Numbered from the stretch's first letter, positions 47,901 to 61,159 are shown. The stretch is DNA of 64,000 nucleotides from Elysia chlorotica (GCA_003991915.1 RQTK01000345.1:77476-141475), one strand, 5' to 3'. Numbers and translations are program-made. The notes: a model not told the origin generated them from the sequence alone.

Positions 47901-50582
47901 AAAAAATCAAAGCTCTTACAGTATTGAACGATGATTTTATACGCAAAAAAAGAATTAAAAAAAGAAAGGCTAAAATTTTTTAACAGATTCAGCACTGGTT
48001 TGTATTAATTAACACTTACACCTACCAGTATAACATCTCAACATCATAAATAAAATTTTAAAAATTTTGAAAGAAAGTATATAAATTAAAAAACAACAAC
48101 TATGAACTATGAAATTAATTAAGACAACATGTACTTGGAAACCTTAGATGCAGAGTGTAATACTTCAGTCATATTTAAGTTGTGATTTAATTTTTCCAGC
48201 TTCTCTTTCAGTGCATAAAAAAAAAAAATTATGTGATGCATAAACCAACAAGAATTAAAAATAAAAAATTAACAAAAATAAATGCTGCAGTAACAAGACC
48301 AGTAAATTGACTGAAGCACATTTTGTCAACATGAATAATGCAAAGCAACCTCTCTGTTATCTTGCCTTGCTGTGCATCAAGGTAGGCATCATGGATGAGA
48401 CTGCTGTCTTCACAATTCAGATGGATGGTGCACTGATGGTGGGGCATGGGCTCTGCGCCCTTTGTGTTGGGATCAGCTGTGAAGTTTGGCAGCCTGTCCA
48501 CAGCAACTTCAGAGCGAAAAAAAAAAGAAAAAACGTTTGGAACATAACAATAGATAGAGTCCAATTAGTAAGCTACAGTAAATGACAACTATTCCATATA
48601 TACATCTTTTTCTTTATTTTGTCTAATTTCTTTGGAATATTATGAGGAGCATCTTATGTACTGTCATTTATTTACCTAAATTATATCAGCCACTTTATTA
48701 ACTAAAAAATTTTCTATATCAACAGAAAAATCATATAATTATCAAAGAGCTTTTCATCCACTTACTATACAAAGAAAGAAAAAAAAAATATTCCATTAAA
48801 AAACTTTTTCTTGACTGGTTTTAAATTTCGTTTTTCACTCCAGTTGAAAATATGGAAAATAAAAATTACCATTAATTTTTGTCACTGGTGAAGTATAATC
48901 AAACTGTTTCAGTTGATCAATCTCTTCTTGTGCAAGTGTTCCCTATATGAAAATGAGTCGGTATTTATTTCAAATGTGTTGTCGATTAGATCATGCGTAA
49001 AGAAGAAAAAGCATAGCACAAAGAACCTGTTATTATTAACAATACATAACCTATGTGAATCAGAAAGTAATGTGCAAAAATTTAGGACTGAACAAATATT
49101 CAGTCAAAACTTCATTTACAATTATAAAAAAAAAAAGAAAAGAACCTCTGTATTTGCAGTTCAATAGTGAGAACTAAAAGTACATTTTACAAGTAAACTA
49201 AATTTTCTGAATTTAGTATTTGTAGAAGCAATGTTGACAGCATTTGTGTAAGCAACTTTAAAAACTCTTTCTGAATATCTTCGATTCAAATTCTAATACT
49301 ACCACAAGTAAGTTGACATTAACAAACCTGAGGAAGAAGATCCAAGTATGTAACTTTTGGGGTTGCATTTGATAAAACAACTTTAGCTTTGATTTCTGTT
49401 CCATCAGCCAAAACAACACCTTGGGTTTTATCATGATCCGTCAAGATCTGAGCTACTTGCTGGAAATGGAATATGAAAAAGTCGTTGAAATGTATTTCAA
49501 ATATGAAAGGAAATAGCCCTGCCTTTATTCCAACTAATGAGAAAAAGGTAATAAAAAAGTCCTCAAAATTGGTGTTTTATAAGGGTTGTAAAAAAGTTCT
49601 TTCTACATCTTTTTCAAAATTTATTTGCGTTTTTTTGAAAGCTAAGATTTTTTCCCAAAAAGTGATCAAACGTTTACTGAAGTAAGATGATAATGAATAT
49701 TTAGAATTGATTATAAATTTTTTGCTTTTGTTTATTTTTGCTCTTACCTGAATGTTTTTAAGTATTCTCTTTAGAAATTAAAAAATGAAGAGGGGATCCA
49801 TTTTGAAATGGGAAGTGACTCCTACCTTGTCACAGAAGATGGATGCTCCATGATCCTCAGCACAGTTGGCGATGGCCTGTGAAACACCACCCATTCCACC
49901 TTGCACATACGCCCATGCACCTTTAATTCCATCCAATTCACCCATTACATGATGGAGCAAGACATACCTTAAAAGAAGAAAGAGAATTTACTATAAAATA
50001 AAAAAACATTACCATTGAGTTAATAAAAACTGCTTTGAGACAAGTACATGTACTGATAAGTCAAATAACATTTTATAAGATCACTTATATGTCTATTCAG
50101 TACTTCAAGCAGGATCTTGTTAAAAAGATTAATAAAAGAGGTCCACTTCACCAGTATCAAAAGAACTGCACTGGTTGCCATTGTGTTAAAGAATTAATTA
50201 TAAGTTAGAATCTATAACTTTCCAATGTCTATATGACCCAAAATGTCCTATTTATTTAAAAGATTTAGTGAAAACACATGTTCCCGCCAGGAACCGTAGA
50301 AGTTTGATCAGCAAGCTCGAATCTGCTGGTAAAACCAATAATTAATTCTAAAGCATATGTATTTTTATTGTTTCTTGAGTACTATATCAATATACTGTTT
50401 TAAGAATACTAGCATTTCAATTTAGCGCATACCTATAACTTCGTAAACATTTTATTTATAATGCATATCGTGTATTTTTTATTGTAAAACGCTCTGAGCC
50501 TAAGTATATTTGGGGTAGAGCACTAAAGAAATAGAGTTTATTATTATTATTATTATTATTATTCTTATTATTATTATTATTA

Positions 50583-50620
<38 letters not shown>

Positions 50621-53600
50621 TAATATTCTATAATGAAATAATGCAAAATATGCAATTATTTTTCACAAAATATTCTGGTCATATATCTTTTTTTTATGTA
50701 TTTGTTTTGTTGTTGTTGAGGGATCACCTTTTTACTACAATTACAGATTACTCAAATTTTATTAAGGGAAAAAAAAAGGATACAAACAGGTTTTGTTAAT
50801 ACAAACAATCTAAAGTCACTACCATAATAGCACATGATTATCTTAAAATGGGACACAAATACATTATAACAATACTCTAACCCGCTGCCTGGGTGTTGTG
50901 GACTAGCCATCGCCCCTATCACAGAATCTGTGGCCAGGGTCGCTTTCAGTGGTTCTGACTCAAACCATCTATCCAAAATCTAATCAATAGAAGAAAAATG
51001 ATTAGTGCTCTTTATGAGGAGAAGCAAAGAATGAAAATGAAAATGCTTTATTAAATCAAATTTTATCAATGCTAGTTTTCACGTTCACAATATCAGTTTA
51101 ATTAAATCAAACTATGAATAAGATCTTGCCTATTTGTAACTAAGTAGACTATAGACATAAAATCGTTGAAAATGTTAACTTTCCCTTTTCAAATATTTGC
51201 TTCAGTAAAATGTGTCTTTACAAATTTTTTACTCCCTACAACAATAAAGAGTAAAAAAAAAAAAAAAAATTTTCCATTTGCGAAAAAAAATTCATTAATT
51301 ACTGTTTCAATACAATAATCAATTCACCTTCTGAGCAGGTGCAGTCATCAGCTCATAAAATGCTTCCATGTCAGATCCCATAGATTTTACTAAGGAATTT
51401 AAAACATAAAACGATTGGATCTATAAGATATGTATTTCTAAGATAGAAACATTTGGGGAAAAAAATTATAATTATTCAAAAAATTCATACACTTTTATAC
51501 TCTTCAGATTATTAAAAAAATTGCATATTACAAAAAGATGACACATTAAGCCCCTTAATATAACAAAAAAAAGAACCAAAGAACTAAAACCCACACATAG
51601 CATACTCTTGCACAGTGATGATAGTTTTCCATGAATTTACCGATTTTCAGTTTAAAAAAAGTTGGTGAGTCAGAGTTTATTAAAACAATGTCAAGGGTTG
51701 TGTCTTGTGATTCAATATAACTTTGTCTATTTAAGCCTAAAGGTTCGGTAAAAAAAATATTGAGCCAGTGGGTATCATTATCTTGCATTCTTCTTACTTT
51801 TTCCCTAAAAAGAAGACTATCTTTAACTTCTTTTATGAGTCTTTAAACAAATGTTGACACGTAAAAATATCTTATGTAGTCTATTTGAAGTGTGAAGTTT
51901 AAAAACTATCAATAACAGACAAAAGAATAATTAACCGAATCCATTTCAACTTCTGTAACTCTTAAACAATAAAAAAAATCAACTTCAACTTCTGTAAATC
52001 TTAAACAGTGCTATTATTTTCTTACCTGATCCCATCAAAGCACGCACGGGTCTAACACTTGACCATTTATCTTTCAGCGAAGCACTCATGACTGATGGTA
52101 AAGAAATTGCTGGGTTGTCTAGGAGAGGATCGATGGCAGAAACAATCCGCTCTAGTTGGTGCTCATACTCTGAGAAAGCCTAGAACAGATCACAACTTTA
52201 TGTAGGCTACAAATCTTTCAACATACATATGAAATATAACCATATTTTAACATGAATCTTGACAGGTTAAAAATTTCAAATAATAAAAAAGCATGATTCA
52301 GAAACAATTATTTACAATCATTCTTCTAACCAAAGATTTCAAATAGAGTATACAAATAAATGACATCTCTTATGCTAAGCTACTTCAAATACTTAGGTAA
52401 ACAGTGGTCACAAAATATATCATTTTCAAGTCTAAACACAGCTTCATGAAAATGTTCCATTTCCATAATTATAAAAACTCACTTTTGCATCTTTTTGTGA
52501 GAACTGTGCAATCTGCCTAGCATTTTCTTGCCCTTCTCGCCCCAGTAATAGTGACTTTGCTTTTCCATCCAGCCCCCCTGGCTCAGCTAAAGGAGTGTAT
52601 GAGCTTGGGTTTCGCAGGTAGATTTTCAATCCATATTTCTGGAAATAAAGCAGTATAAAAACAGAACATTCGATAATCATGCAAGTAAACAACATGCTTA
52701 TAAATTGGAATAACATACAATTAAATATGTTGAAAGAATTTTCTATTTCCTATGACAGAAGAATCAAAAGCATACCCAGCACAAACTGTGAAGTTATGTA
52801 TCAAACAGATTCCTAGAAGGTTAAAAGCTCTCTATTTTCAAAGATATTCTTCATATGTTTTCTCTATAACAAAAAAAGAAGAATTAGTTGATATTGACAT
52901 GTGCAAGACCAGAATTAAGTATTATATTACTTTAGGAGAGGTTCATATACCTTGAGCTCGAGATCCTGCATAATCTGGGGTCTCAAAAGACTCAAAAGAT
53001 ATGAAGCTCTGGAAAATTTGAAACCTGAAAAAGAATATCTCTTGTCAAAAGCAGAGCAAAGATTTGATATTTAGGTGGGACCAATCAAAGACTAGAGACA
53101 TCTACTAATTACATCACAACTAAGATATTTAAAAAAAAAAAAAAGAAAAGAAAAGAAAATTAAAGAGACATGTTCTGTTATGAAAAATTCATATGGCATA
53201 AAATTGGAATAGAGTATATAATGAGGCAATATTGCCCTTTTTTCTTAGTGTTTAAAGTATAAACACTAAGCACTTTCTGCACCACAATCTCGGCAAGCCA
53301 GCTTGAATGCTTATAAATCTGGTTTGGTAGGGAAAGAGTTGCTCTTAACTACTTACCAACCTGGCACTATTTCCTCTGTAACAGCAGCCCCTCCAATCAA
53401 ATGCCGCCTCTCAAGAACGCAGACATCAAGACCTGCTTTCTGCAGGTAAGCTGCCTGAAAAAAAAACAAACAACCAAAAGTCCTTAGTGAAACACGCAAC
53501 ATCATAGATATACCACTAGAACTGTTTTGTCTCAATGTCTACACCTCTTCTTATCTATCTAACTAAATATATCTCCCCCCCCCCCCCCCCTCCACCCCCG

Positions 53601-55096
53601 CCCTGGACTCTTCTGTCTCTTTTTGCCCACCTTATCATATTTTCTTTCTAAACTAGAAAACCAAGTAAGCAGTGTCAAAAACATAATCTTTGATCAAATT
53701 AATGAAAGACAGTAATGAATGACATATTCCTCAAACTCATGATTCCTGAACAGAGAGAAAATGAAAAACTGATGTAAATTAAAAAAAAAATTTAAAAAAT
53801 CAAGCTTGTCAGATAAACTTGATTTGCATTATGATTAAGAGACAATTCTTATTCAATGAAATAGTGATCATCTGGGAGGTACATAAATTCTTTAAAAAAA
53901 AATAAAAAATAAATAAATAAAGAAAGAAAAATATTTTTATCAAGCATACTCTACTTACAGCAACAAGGCCATTGTGTCCTATAGGAAATCATTAAAGAAA
54001 AGAAGAAGAAAAAAAAATATCACACACAATAAATTGAAAACAATTCTGCATAGTTAATCTAAGACTGTGATTTATTATCTTTTTACATTGCTTTTTTACA
54101 TTTCCAAAAATACAAAAGACAAGTGATAAGGTTGATATAAAAATATGTCAAAAGATTTAAAAGTTAAAAAGTTGATGTCTGAAAAAAAAAAAGAAAATGT
54201 TTTTTTTTTAAACATAATAAAACATCACAATTTTCAAATAATCAGTGTTTAAATTAGGCTAGACTGTGAAATAAAAATAAATGGATAAAGAAACCTTACT
54301 CATAAGGTATGAACCTCTGAACATATAATTTATGACTTATAATATTTGAATGAACATTCAAATAGCGTAATTTTCGTTACTAGTATTGAGTGTAAATAAC
54401 ATACAATTTTACAATCCAATTTTGTTTGTCTCCTTAACTTGATTGCCAACAACTTGTTTAAATTTTGAGCAGATTCCAAGACTAATTTACAAGCTACCAT
54501 GGGTGACACACAGAGACAGAGCAATAAGTTCCACAGCTTGTCTCAGTCTATGACTATATACAAATTAAACCAAGCATTAAGGAAAAAAACAGCCTAATTG
54601 AAATTTGAATCAGGACCCATAAATTAATTTCCTTAACAGAGGTTGACAAGTCCCTGAAATTGAGAAAGCTTATTTAAGTTTCCATTATTTAACCCCAGTC
54701 TTTTTGAAAAAGCCTTTTATAGGAAGAGATAGAATTTCAGTTTTCTATTTGTGACCAAATACATCATTTTACGCAATATGTTTAGACTAACAGTGGATAC
54801 TGCAGTCAAAACTTGTTCCCCCCCCCTATATTTCTATATGTTTTATAACCACTGACACATATAATCTGTGCCACATAGGTTCGTTATAATATATTAATAT
54901 ATGTATAAACATTAAAAATTAATTCAATTAATATCAATGAAAATATACCACAATTACTTGTATAATGATCCAGCATGAACATACCTGCACCTACTACAAT
55001 AGCATCGTACTTCGCTTTTAGCTGGAGTCCTCTAAAAAGGGCCTTTGCACTTGAAGCAGTACAACTAAGCAGCTTTGTATGGTGTCTATGAAACAT
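44973..55096 (-). CDS. PYROXD2: PYROXD2-like FAD-dependent oxidoreductase (with one frameshift)
   Basis: Sixteen coding exons on the minus strand: 55096-54985, 53978-53959, 53454-53361, 53024-52952, 52638-52483, 52179-52026, 51389-51328, 50979-50882, 49967-49826, 49459-49328, 48942-48870, 48506-48350, 47519-47365, 46759-46653, 45754-45634, 45046-44973 (stop TAA). All introns are GT-AG. Apart from one missing base in exon 4 every phase is consistent; with it restored the length would be 576 residues, against about 581 in human. The N-terminus ([10 protein letters not shown]..., Arg/His/Lys-rich, no acid until the Rossmann strand) fits a mitochondrial presequence. [24 protein letters not shown] is the FAD-binding beta-alpha-beta motif (split over three exons), followed by VLERR and IGGAAVTEE. 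Further landmarks are [53 protein letters not shown], and the C-terminal second FAD contact [22 protein letters not shown]. The human protein is a mitochondrial oxidoreductase-like factor with poorly defined substrate; the family also resembles carotenoid desaturases. Confidence 0.9.
47552..48158. repeat. diverged direct duplication in PYROXD2 intron 12
   Basis: Copy A (about 47552-47850) and copy B (about 47907-48158) share TCAAAGCTCTTACAGTATTG, then AACAGATTCAGCACTGG, AACTATGAACTATGAAATTA, and AGATGCAGAGTGTA in the same order. Copy B is about 45 bp shorter. A flanking motif (AAAGAGCTTTTCATCC) recurs at about 47871 and 48742, so part of the flank was copied as well. Confidence 0.8.
50539..50621. 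repeat. (ATT)n microsatellite
   Basis: Trinucleotide run with CTT and GTT interruptions in the PYROXD2 intron between the exons at 49826-49967 and 50882-50979. Confidence 0.95.
52952..53024 (-). CDS. PYROXD2: PYROXD2 coding exon 4, carries a one-base deletion
   Basis: From the acceptor the frame fixed by exon 3 reads [16 protein letters not shown]. The frame fixed by exon 5 reads QIMQDLELK up to the donor. The two frames meet at GAGACCCAG (+ strand CTGGGTCTC, at about 52977-52984): four C would join them, but only three are present. Homology-like sequence on both sides puts the missing base at this C run. It is either an assembly error or a real frameshift that would truncate the protein soon after residue 80. 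Confidence 0.85.
53576..53590. repeat. poly-C tract in PYROXD2 intron 2
   Basis: Homopolymer C run followed by CCACCCCCGCCC. Assembly length is unreliable. Confidence 0.9.
53959..53978 (-). CDS. PYROXD2: PYROXD2 micro-exon (20 nt) completing the FAD-binding motif
   Basis: On the minus strand CCTATAG|GACACAATGG...GTTGCT|GTAAGTAG. It enters in phase 1 and leaves in phase 0, and encodes the HNGLVA of VVGAGHNGLVAAAYLQ. Exon 1 ends in the split Gly codon and exon 3 starts with AAYLQ, so without these 20 bases the Gly-rich nucleotide-binding loop is broken and the frame is lost. Short length would hide it from most gene predictors. Confidence 0.92.
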
Positions 55097-55118
55097 CTTT
55101 CAATATATCAAATGGCAT
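55097..55118 (-). promoter_or_regulatory. short 5'UTR segment with an overlapping upstream ORF
   Basis: A TTTCCAG acceptor ends at 55119, leaving 22 bases of untranslated sequence before the PYROXD2 ATG. Those bases begin with ATGCC, opening a 10-codon frame that overlaps the main start and stops at TAG just past it. It could lower translation. The ATG at 55094-55096 is preferred because only it enters the oxidoreductase frame. Confidence 0.5.
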
Positions 55119-55270
55119 CTGGAAAAAAACAATTAGGGTTTGAAAGCAAAGAAAAATAAATTTACATCAATCATCTTAAAATCGAAGTTTCAATTAAATT
55201 TACCTTAAGCATTAAAAAAATGGTGGTTTTTCTTTTTCTCTTAGCCAAAAGACAAGTATCTAGGAATTCC

Positions 55271-55310
55271 AATATCGAGGGTTTGGGGGAGGGGGGGGGG
55301 GGGGGGGGGA
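55271..55310. repeat. poly-G tract
   Basis: G-run of about 30 with two A interruptions at its left edge. Confidence 0.93.
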
Positions 55311-55394
55311 ATTGACATTGATCCAGAGTTGTTTTTTTTTAAATCTTTCCTTCTCACAGCGTTAATAGGAGTTCTACTTAAACTTGCAGCCTCA

Positions 55395-55397
<3 letters not shown>

Positions 55398-55444
<47 letters not shown>
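55398..55444. repeat. (CT)n microsatellite
   Basis: Perfect CT run, followed by CACACA and CTGT units to about 55530. Confidence 0.96.
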
Positions 55445-55447
<3 letters not shown>

Positions 55448-55888
55448 ACACAGACACACACACACTCTGTCTCTCACTGTGTTAATTCCTCTCACCTTTT
55501 CTGTCTGTCTGTCTGTCTTTCTCTCTATCTTCCTCTCTTTCTCTACTTATTGCTCATCCCTCTATTCCTATCTTTCTCTTTTTATATATATATATATTGG
55601 AAATTGTGAATTCGTGTACATAACTACATGTATTTATGCATCACATAAAACATAAAATATATCATAATGCATAATAAATAATTATAAAAAATTGACAAAA
55701 TTTACATTTTTTAAGAACACATTATGCATCTATGTGGAGGTTTATAAATTGGCAATAGACGTCACGGGGTTCATTTAGATAAAATAATGTGAAATAAAAT
55801 TTGATTTGAATATTTTGAATACAATATAATATTATACATGCTTGTGTATATTAAGTTAAAGGCTCATTTCAATTGTGAATGAGATACA

Positions 55889-55890
<2 letters not shown>

Positions 55891-55951
<61 letters not shown>
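55891..55951. repeat. (GA)n microsatellite adjoining a SINE
   Basis: Perfect GA run directly before the SINE at 55960. Confidence 0.96.
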
Positions 55952-55953
<2 letters not shown>

Positions 55954-55959
55954 GGGAGG

Positions 55960-56240
55960 GGTCTGGGACAAGTGGTAGAGCGTTGGTCCCTAGTTCGAAA
56001 TCCACGATTAGTCAATTGAATTATCTGTCCGAATTCGTCCCCTCTTGTTTGGGTCGGTGTCAGCAATTCGTCCCCTCTTGTTTGGGTCGGTGTCAGCATG
56101 GTGTGATCGGCTGAGACAGGAGTCATGAATATATCTGCACAGTCTTTGTGTAGCAGGCTGGCAGCATGTAAAATTGTCAGATGTTTGCCTTGGTAACCGT
56201 CCACAATATTGCACAATTATAGTGCTGACTTTGGACGCCA
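55960..56240 (+). mobile_element. tRNA-derived SINE, copy with internal duplication
   Basis: The head GGTCTGGGACAAGTGGTAGAG...TAGTTCGAAATCC is tRNA-like (A- and B-box-like). The core is TTTGGGTCGGTGTCAGC, then GGCTGAGACAGGAGTC, then a tail AAAATTGT...GTCCACAA. The same order is found at 61160-61402. A 33-bp unit is tandemly repeated at 56032-56064 and 56065-56097. Confidence 0.65.
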
Positions 56241-58204
56241 GGATTATCAATTCCCACAACAACAACAAAAAACAAAACAAAACAAAAGAAACGAAAACAA
56301 AAAGAAAGAAAGAAAAGAAAAAAAGAAAAAAAAAAGAACGCCTATCCTAAAACCAAACCAATAGAGAAGGCAATACTGTTTTCAAATGAGACAAAAGGCA
56401 AATTTCAGGATATGATACATAGATGAAATCCTCTGATCTGATCGCACACTAAATACAAAGTACGATGCGAATAGTGAATCTAGCAAGCAACTAAGATTTC
56501 AAGAATGTGATACGATGATAGAGAGAAAGATCCCAAAACCTATAGTATTGGGCTTCAGGTGGACCGCCATTGTGAGGCCTAATTACAGTTTACATAATGG
56601 TCACGCCAGGTAATCACACAGTATGTGGAGCTATTGATCAACCGCCCCACTCCAGTGCCTCGGCTTCGAGGCTCCTTAAGTACAGGCCAAGTCACCAAAA
56701 TCATCAGAGTGAACATATTTCAACGAAATAAGGGTAACAGTGATCTATCTGTGATAATTCAAAACCATAGTTAGTTCAGACTGATACAGAGGGAAAAGCT
56801 TTTGTTCAGCCTACTCAGCCTACACTGAAATAATGCGAAATTATCCAAGTGCTCCTACTATTTTAATGATATAAATTATAATTCACTTGGACGAAAAATG
56901 AACATTTTGGTCTACTTCGGTGACTTTGTCTGCTATTTTTGGAAGCCTCGCTCGGCTTCTAATCAGTGCAGGGATTTCTATTAATAGCTTCAAAGACCGC
57001 ACAGTCAGGTATCGTGTAGTCCAGATCGAATAATTATGTGTTGGTCCGGTTTCCACAAGGCCACAGCTTTCACTACTGCCACAGAGGTACCGACTCTAGA
57101 TTTAGTGAGACCATAGTGTTCACAAAAAAGAGCTTATAGTGCTATTGTTAGGAGGAGTTAGCGTGACGCGTGTTCACACCGTTTCATTATTGAAATACAC
57201 CAATTTTCACTAATACTCAGACGTCGTTTATTTTTCATTAAGGTTTGCAGAAGAAAGTTACCGCCTAACCCATTAGCGCAAAATGATCCCCGTAAATCAT
57301 CTCTCTATTTAACTATCTCTAGTACAAGTTTCCATCATTACCACGTCACTGCCAACCTTACTGAGCCATAAAAACAATGTTTCACTTTTATTATTTTTTT
57401 CTTTATAGGGACCACGCTCTCCTCAACTATTAAGATGAATTAAAGACAAACATTCTTATTCACTCGGGAACACATTCACAGCTTTATTTACGAGATGGTG
57501 CAAACGTTATCATCCATATCTATACTATTTGTACCTGCTTGTAAAACCGTTCCACTACCGGCACTATAATTTATACTATAATGCAATCAATTATAATTTA
57601 TACTGCAATTGAGTCTTAAAAGCGGTAACCGGACCTGATGATTGGACTTGCATAAAGAAGCTATAGACTATAGGTATAATTTATTGGACAGCTGGCTGCA
57701 TTGTTCTCCATGAATCAGTGTTACACATAGAGCAACTTATTTTTAATACATTACAGAATAGAGAAAATCGGCAAATATATAAATCTATCTCACCATAAAC
57801 TCACCAAACACTGCAGTTGAGATTCCGTGAAATGAAAAGTAAGAGCTAGATCCACGTGTCTTGCTCCGATAGCAACAGAATAATCTGGTCTAGATTCAAG
57901 AACCACTAGACTGGACTAGTGTCTCGCTAGCGGCACAACTGATCAGCTACTGTCTACTGTACATTATAGTTCTCCGACAAAGCATTCAACTTCAAGCAAG
58001 CAGCTAGTGCGTAACTAGATTTCTGCAGGTCAGCGATGAGAATCACACGCGCCAGTAGCACGGTTTGTTTTGTTTTGTTGGTTTCTAATAGCCCATCGCT
58101 TAGAAAGAACTAGTCTATATCAATTTATCATGGTGGTGTCCTCGTACTGACGTCTGACAATTGAAGATGCTGCCACAAAAGGACAGCGGGAATAATAAAA
58201 CTGT

Positions 58205-58260
58205 GTGAGTCAGTCACAATTATATTGACACCGACCCAGCCAGCAGGGGACAAGGGGCCG
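58205..58260 (-). repeat. SINE core fragment
   Basis: The minus strand reads CCCCTGCTGGCTGGGTCGGTGTCAATATAATTGTGACTG in two overlapping pieces, matching the core of the SINE family at 55960 and 61160. Confidence 0.55.
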
Positions 58261-59984
58261 ATCGAGGATCTTATTTCTATTCCCTAAGAGAAGAGATCGC
58301 ATAATACTTAATATTAGACTAATAGTGTTGGATCTTTGTGGAAAAGATAAATCAATTATGTAGTATAGATTTAAACAAGTGGGGATTTTTTTCCGATTTG
58401 AAAAAAAGGAGGGAGGGGGGCGGTCTAACACTAGTAACAGTGGGTTGGCCATCTTCTGGACAAATCGGTAGGATCCATAATTCCATGTCAATATAATGTG
58501 ACCGTGCAAGTGCTAGATATCCTGCTCTGGTATTCCTCCGCTGGCCTATCTTTTTATTTTAATTTATTGAATTTAAGCAACACCTGATTAGAAAACAGCT
58601 TGGTTTTCTCCAAACAAGGATTACTTTTTCTACTCATCATGAAGCATATTGAACCGTACAATACGAGCTGATGGGATATGATTTCCAATGTAGAATCTCA
58701 GCAGGTGGTTTATTGTTGTAGATTTTTTTTTAATGGTAAATTTGTTTTGATGGGTCGACTTCACAGGATATGAAGTTTCGTAGAAGCACAAGCACGATAT
58801 AAATTCATCCAAAAATGTTTCAACTTTCAAGAAAAAAAAGAGTCTTTCCCTTTTCACGACAGCATGCTTAAAACGCGTTCACAGTTGATATTTTCACCAT
58901 CCATACTAAAAATTTGACGCGCATGAGAAAAATACCTACCCTATTCCTGTTCCATCAAATTATAATAGGCCTAGTTTCTCGAAACTCACCATCATATTGC
59001 ACTAAACAAGCATATTTTTCGGAAAATTGATGCTTTTTTAACACTTCTGAAGGGCTTTTGGTGTTTCTGTGAAACTTCATAGTTCATATCCTGTGGTCGA
59101 CTTAAGACAGGGAATGAGTCTTTACATTATATATATACCATGAAGGACTGAAGTGAAATAAAAAAGAAATTTCGGAATGCAGTCGAGAACAAGCGACTCT
59201 TGGAAGTTAAAGGAAGCAGGTGGAGAAGAACTCACTCATTCTTGTTCTTGGCAGAGAGTTGGTTGATCTTCATTTATATCTCTGTCTCTCTCCCTCTTCG
59301 TTGCTTCTCTATCTCGGTCTGTCTGTCTCTCTATCTCTTTCTCCCTCTCCCATTATAAAATGACAAAGTAAGTCAGAGCAGATTTATAAACAGCTGCTGC
59401 GACTCTGATGCCTAGTTGAAAGTAGCTGCAGAAATTGTAGTTGGAGTGTGTCCCGAGTGATTTCTCACCCATAGCTGAGCCATTTTAACCACTGCAGCTC
59501 AATAAAACTCGTTAACGTCACAGCTTCAAGGGCAGTAGTAAAAAAATAAACACATGGTGGGTTTTTTTTCTCCTCTCTTTCATTGTTGCAGATATCTTCT
59601 TTCTCTACTGATGCATCGCTTATTTGTTTTTTGTCAATTGTCAATTTGTTTTGTCCTATTGTCGACCATGACTCATTTACAGTGTCTCTTTCAATTAGTG
59701 TACTACCTTCATTATTATCGGCTTTATAATTAGTCTTGTTATAAATAATTTTCTTGTTGTCATTGATTTACAGTCATATGTATAGATCTATTCCATGCAT
59801 CTTGTTATCGTTATATCAAACAAAACACACAACGTCACAGTAGCACCACTCATAGATTTAATCCACTAAACTATGAAATTGATCATAACGCCTACTAGGC
59901 AGAGAAACATATGTCAGTCTATTTCCACGACAACTAGGCAATTACATCAATAACCATTTTTATAATGATAAACTGATCGCAAAG

Positions 59985-60080
59985 TTTTTAATCCAATCTG
60001 AAGGTTAGGGGTTCGATCCCTGCTCTTATTATCAATAGGATATTCTTCATTGCAATTTCTATTGTGACTGGTTTTAGTCC
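59985..60080 (+). repeat. possible tRNA-like SINE fragment
   Basis: B-box-like GGGGTTCGATCCCTGC after an A-rich stretch. No confident A box. Weak call. Confidence 0.25.
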
Positions 60081-61159
60081 CTGCTATCTCGCTATGGGGT
60101 CCCATAACCTTACAGGATCCTTTTAATTCTTGAGACCTTGGAGATGTAAAATTAGGGAAGAGCTTCCTGGTGTAGGTTGCTTTTTAACCAACTTAATGCG
60201 CAGCTATCTTAAAACTCAGTGGAGTAGACATGGAATCTAGATCATAATATAGAATCTAGGGGAATAAAAACAGTGCTATAAGCATATGCCCTGATCTGAG
60301 AGTAAGGTGACAGTAGTCTCTGAGTAAGAACCCTCCCCATGGGGGGACAAGAGAATTAAACAGGTTCTTAGATCAATTCGTGTTTATCTAATGAGAAAGG
60401 AAAAACAAACATGTGAGCAGACAAAGAAGGGATTTCTAAAGAAAACTAATATTAATCTTTGGTGAATTTAAAGTCACTAGCTTGCTGGTTTCATAAAAAT
60501 GGGAGCTTAATCTGAGATTTGAATTGCACACCTCCAGTTTGCCAGTTCAGAGCAATGCCTGAATTACAGTAATTCTTGTCAGTCATCAGTTTCTAACAAT
60601 ATTTCAATTTTTGTGAAGAAAAAAAATCTTTGGTTGGAGGAAGCAGAGCTCTCTTCTAAACAGTAGTTCAAACCTACTTCCATAAGAGGCTGCACGCTTT
60701 ACTGTTGGACCCCTACTTCCCTGACAAAGAGGAAAGAAGAGAGGTGGTGAGGTAGAGAGATTCTGCTCCAAGATGTCAAGAGAGCAACATTTCAGATTAA
60801 AAGTAAACACTCATAAGGTGTGATCCACACTTCTAAATATGTAGAGCAGGTGAGAGAATACAATGAAGGGTGAGTGTTTGAATGGTCCAACTACTCTTCA
60901 GAGATTGGATTTATAAATATCACTCTTACATCTAGATTTAAAGGGTAGTTAGTAGAACTGTGCTATATAGATATATGACAGATATCTATAGCTTAAAGAA
61001 CGGACAACAGGTATTTTTCCATTGTTCTTTCTACATCAAATCAATATCTCAGGTGTAAAAAAATGAAAAGAAAAAACTATTTTTAATAGATTTTATTGAG
61101 TTAAAAGTGAAGATGAACATACTTTACTTAGTGTCTCCTTGTCCTTACCCAGTCCAAAA

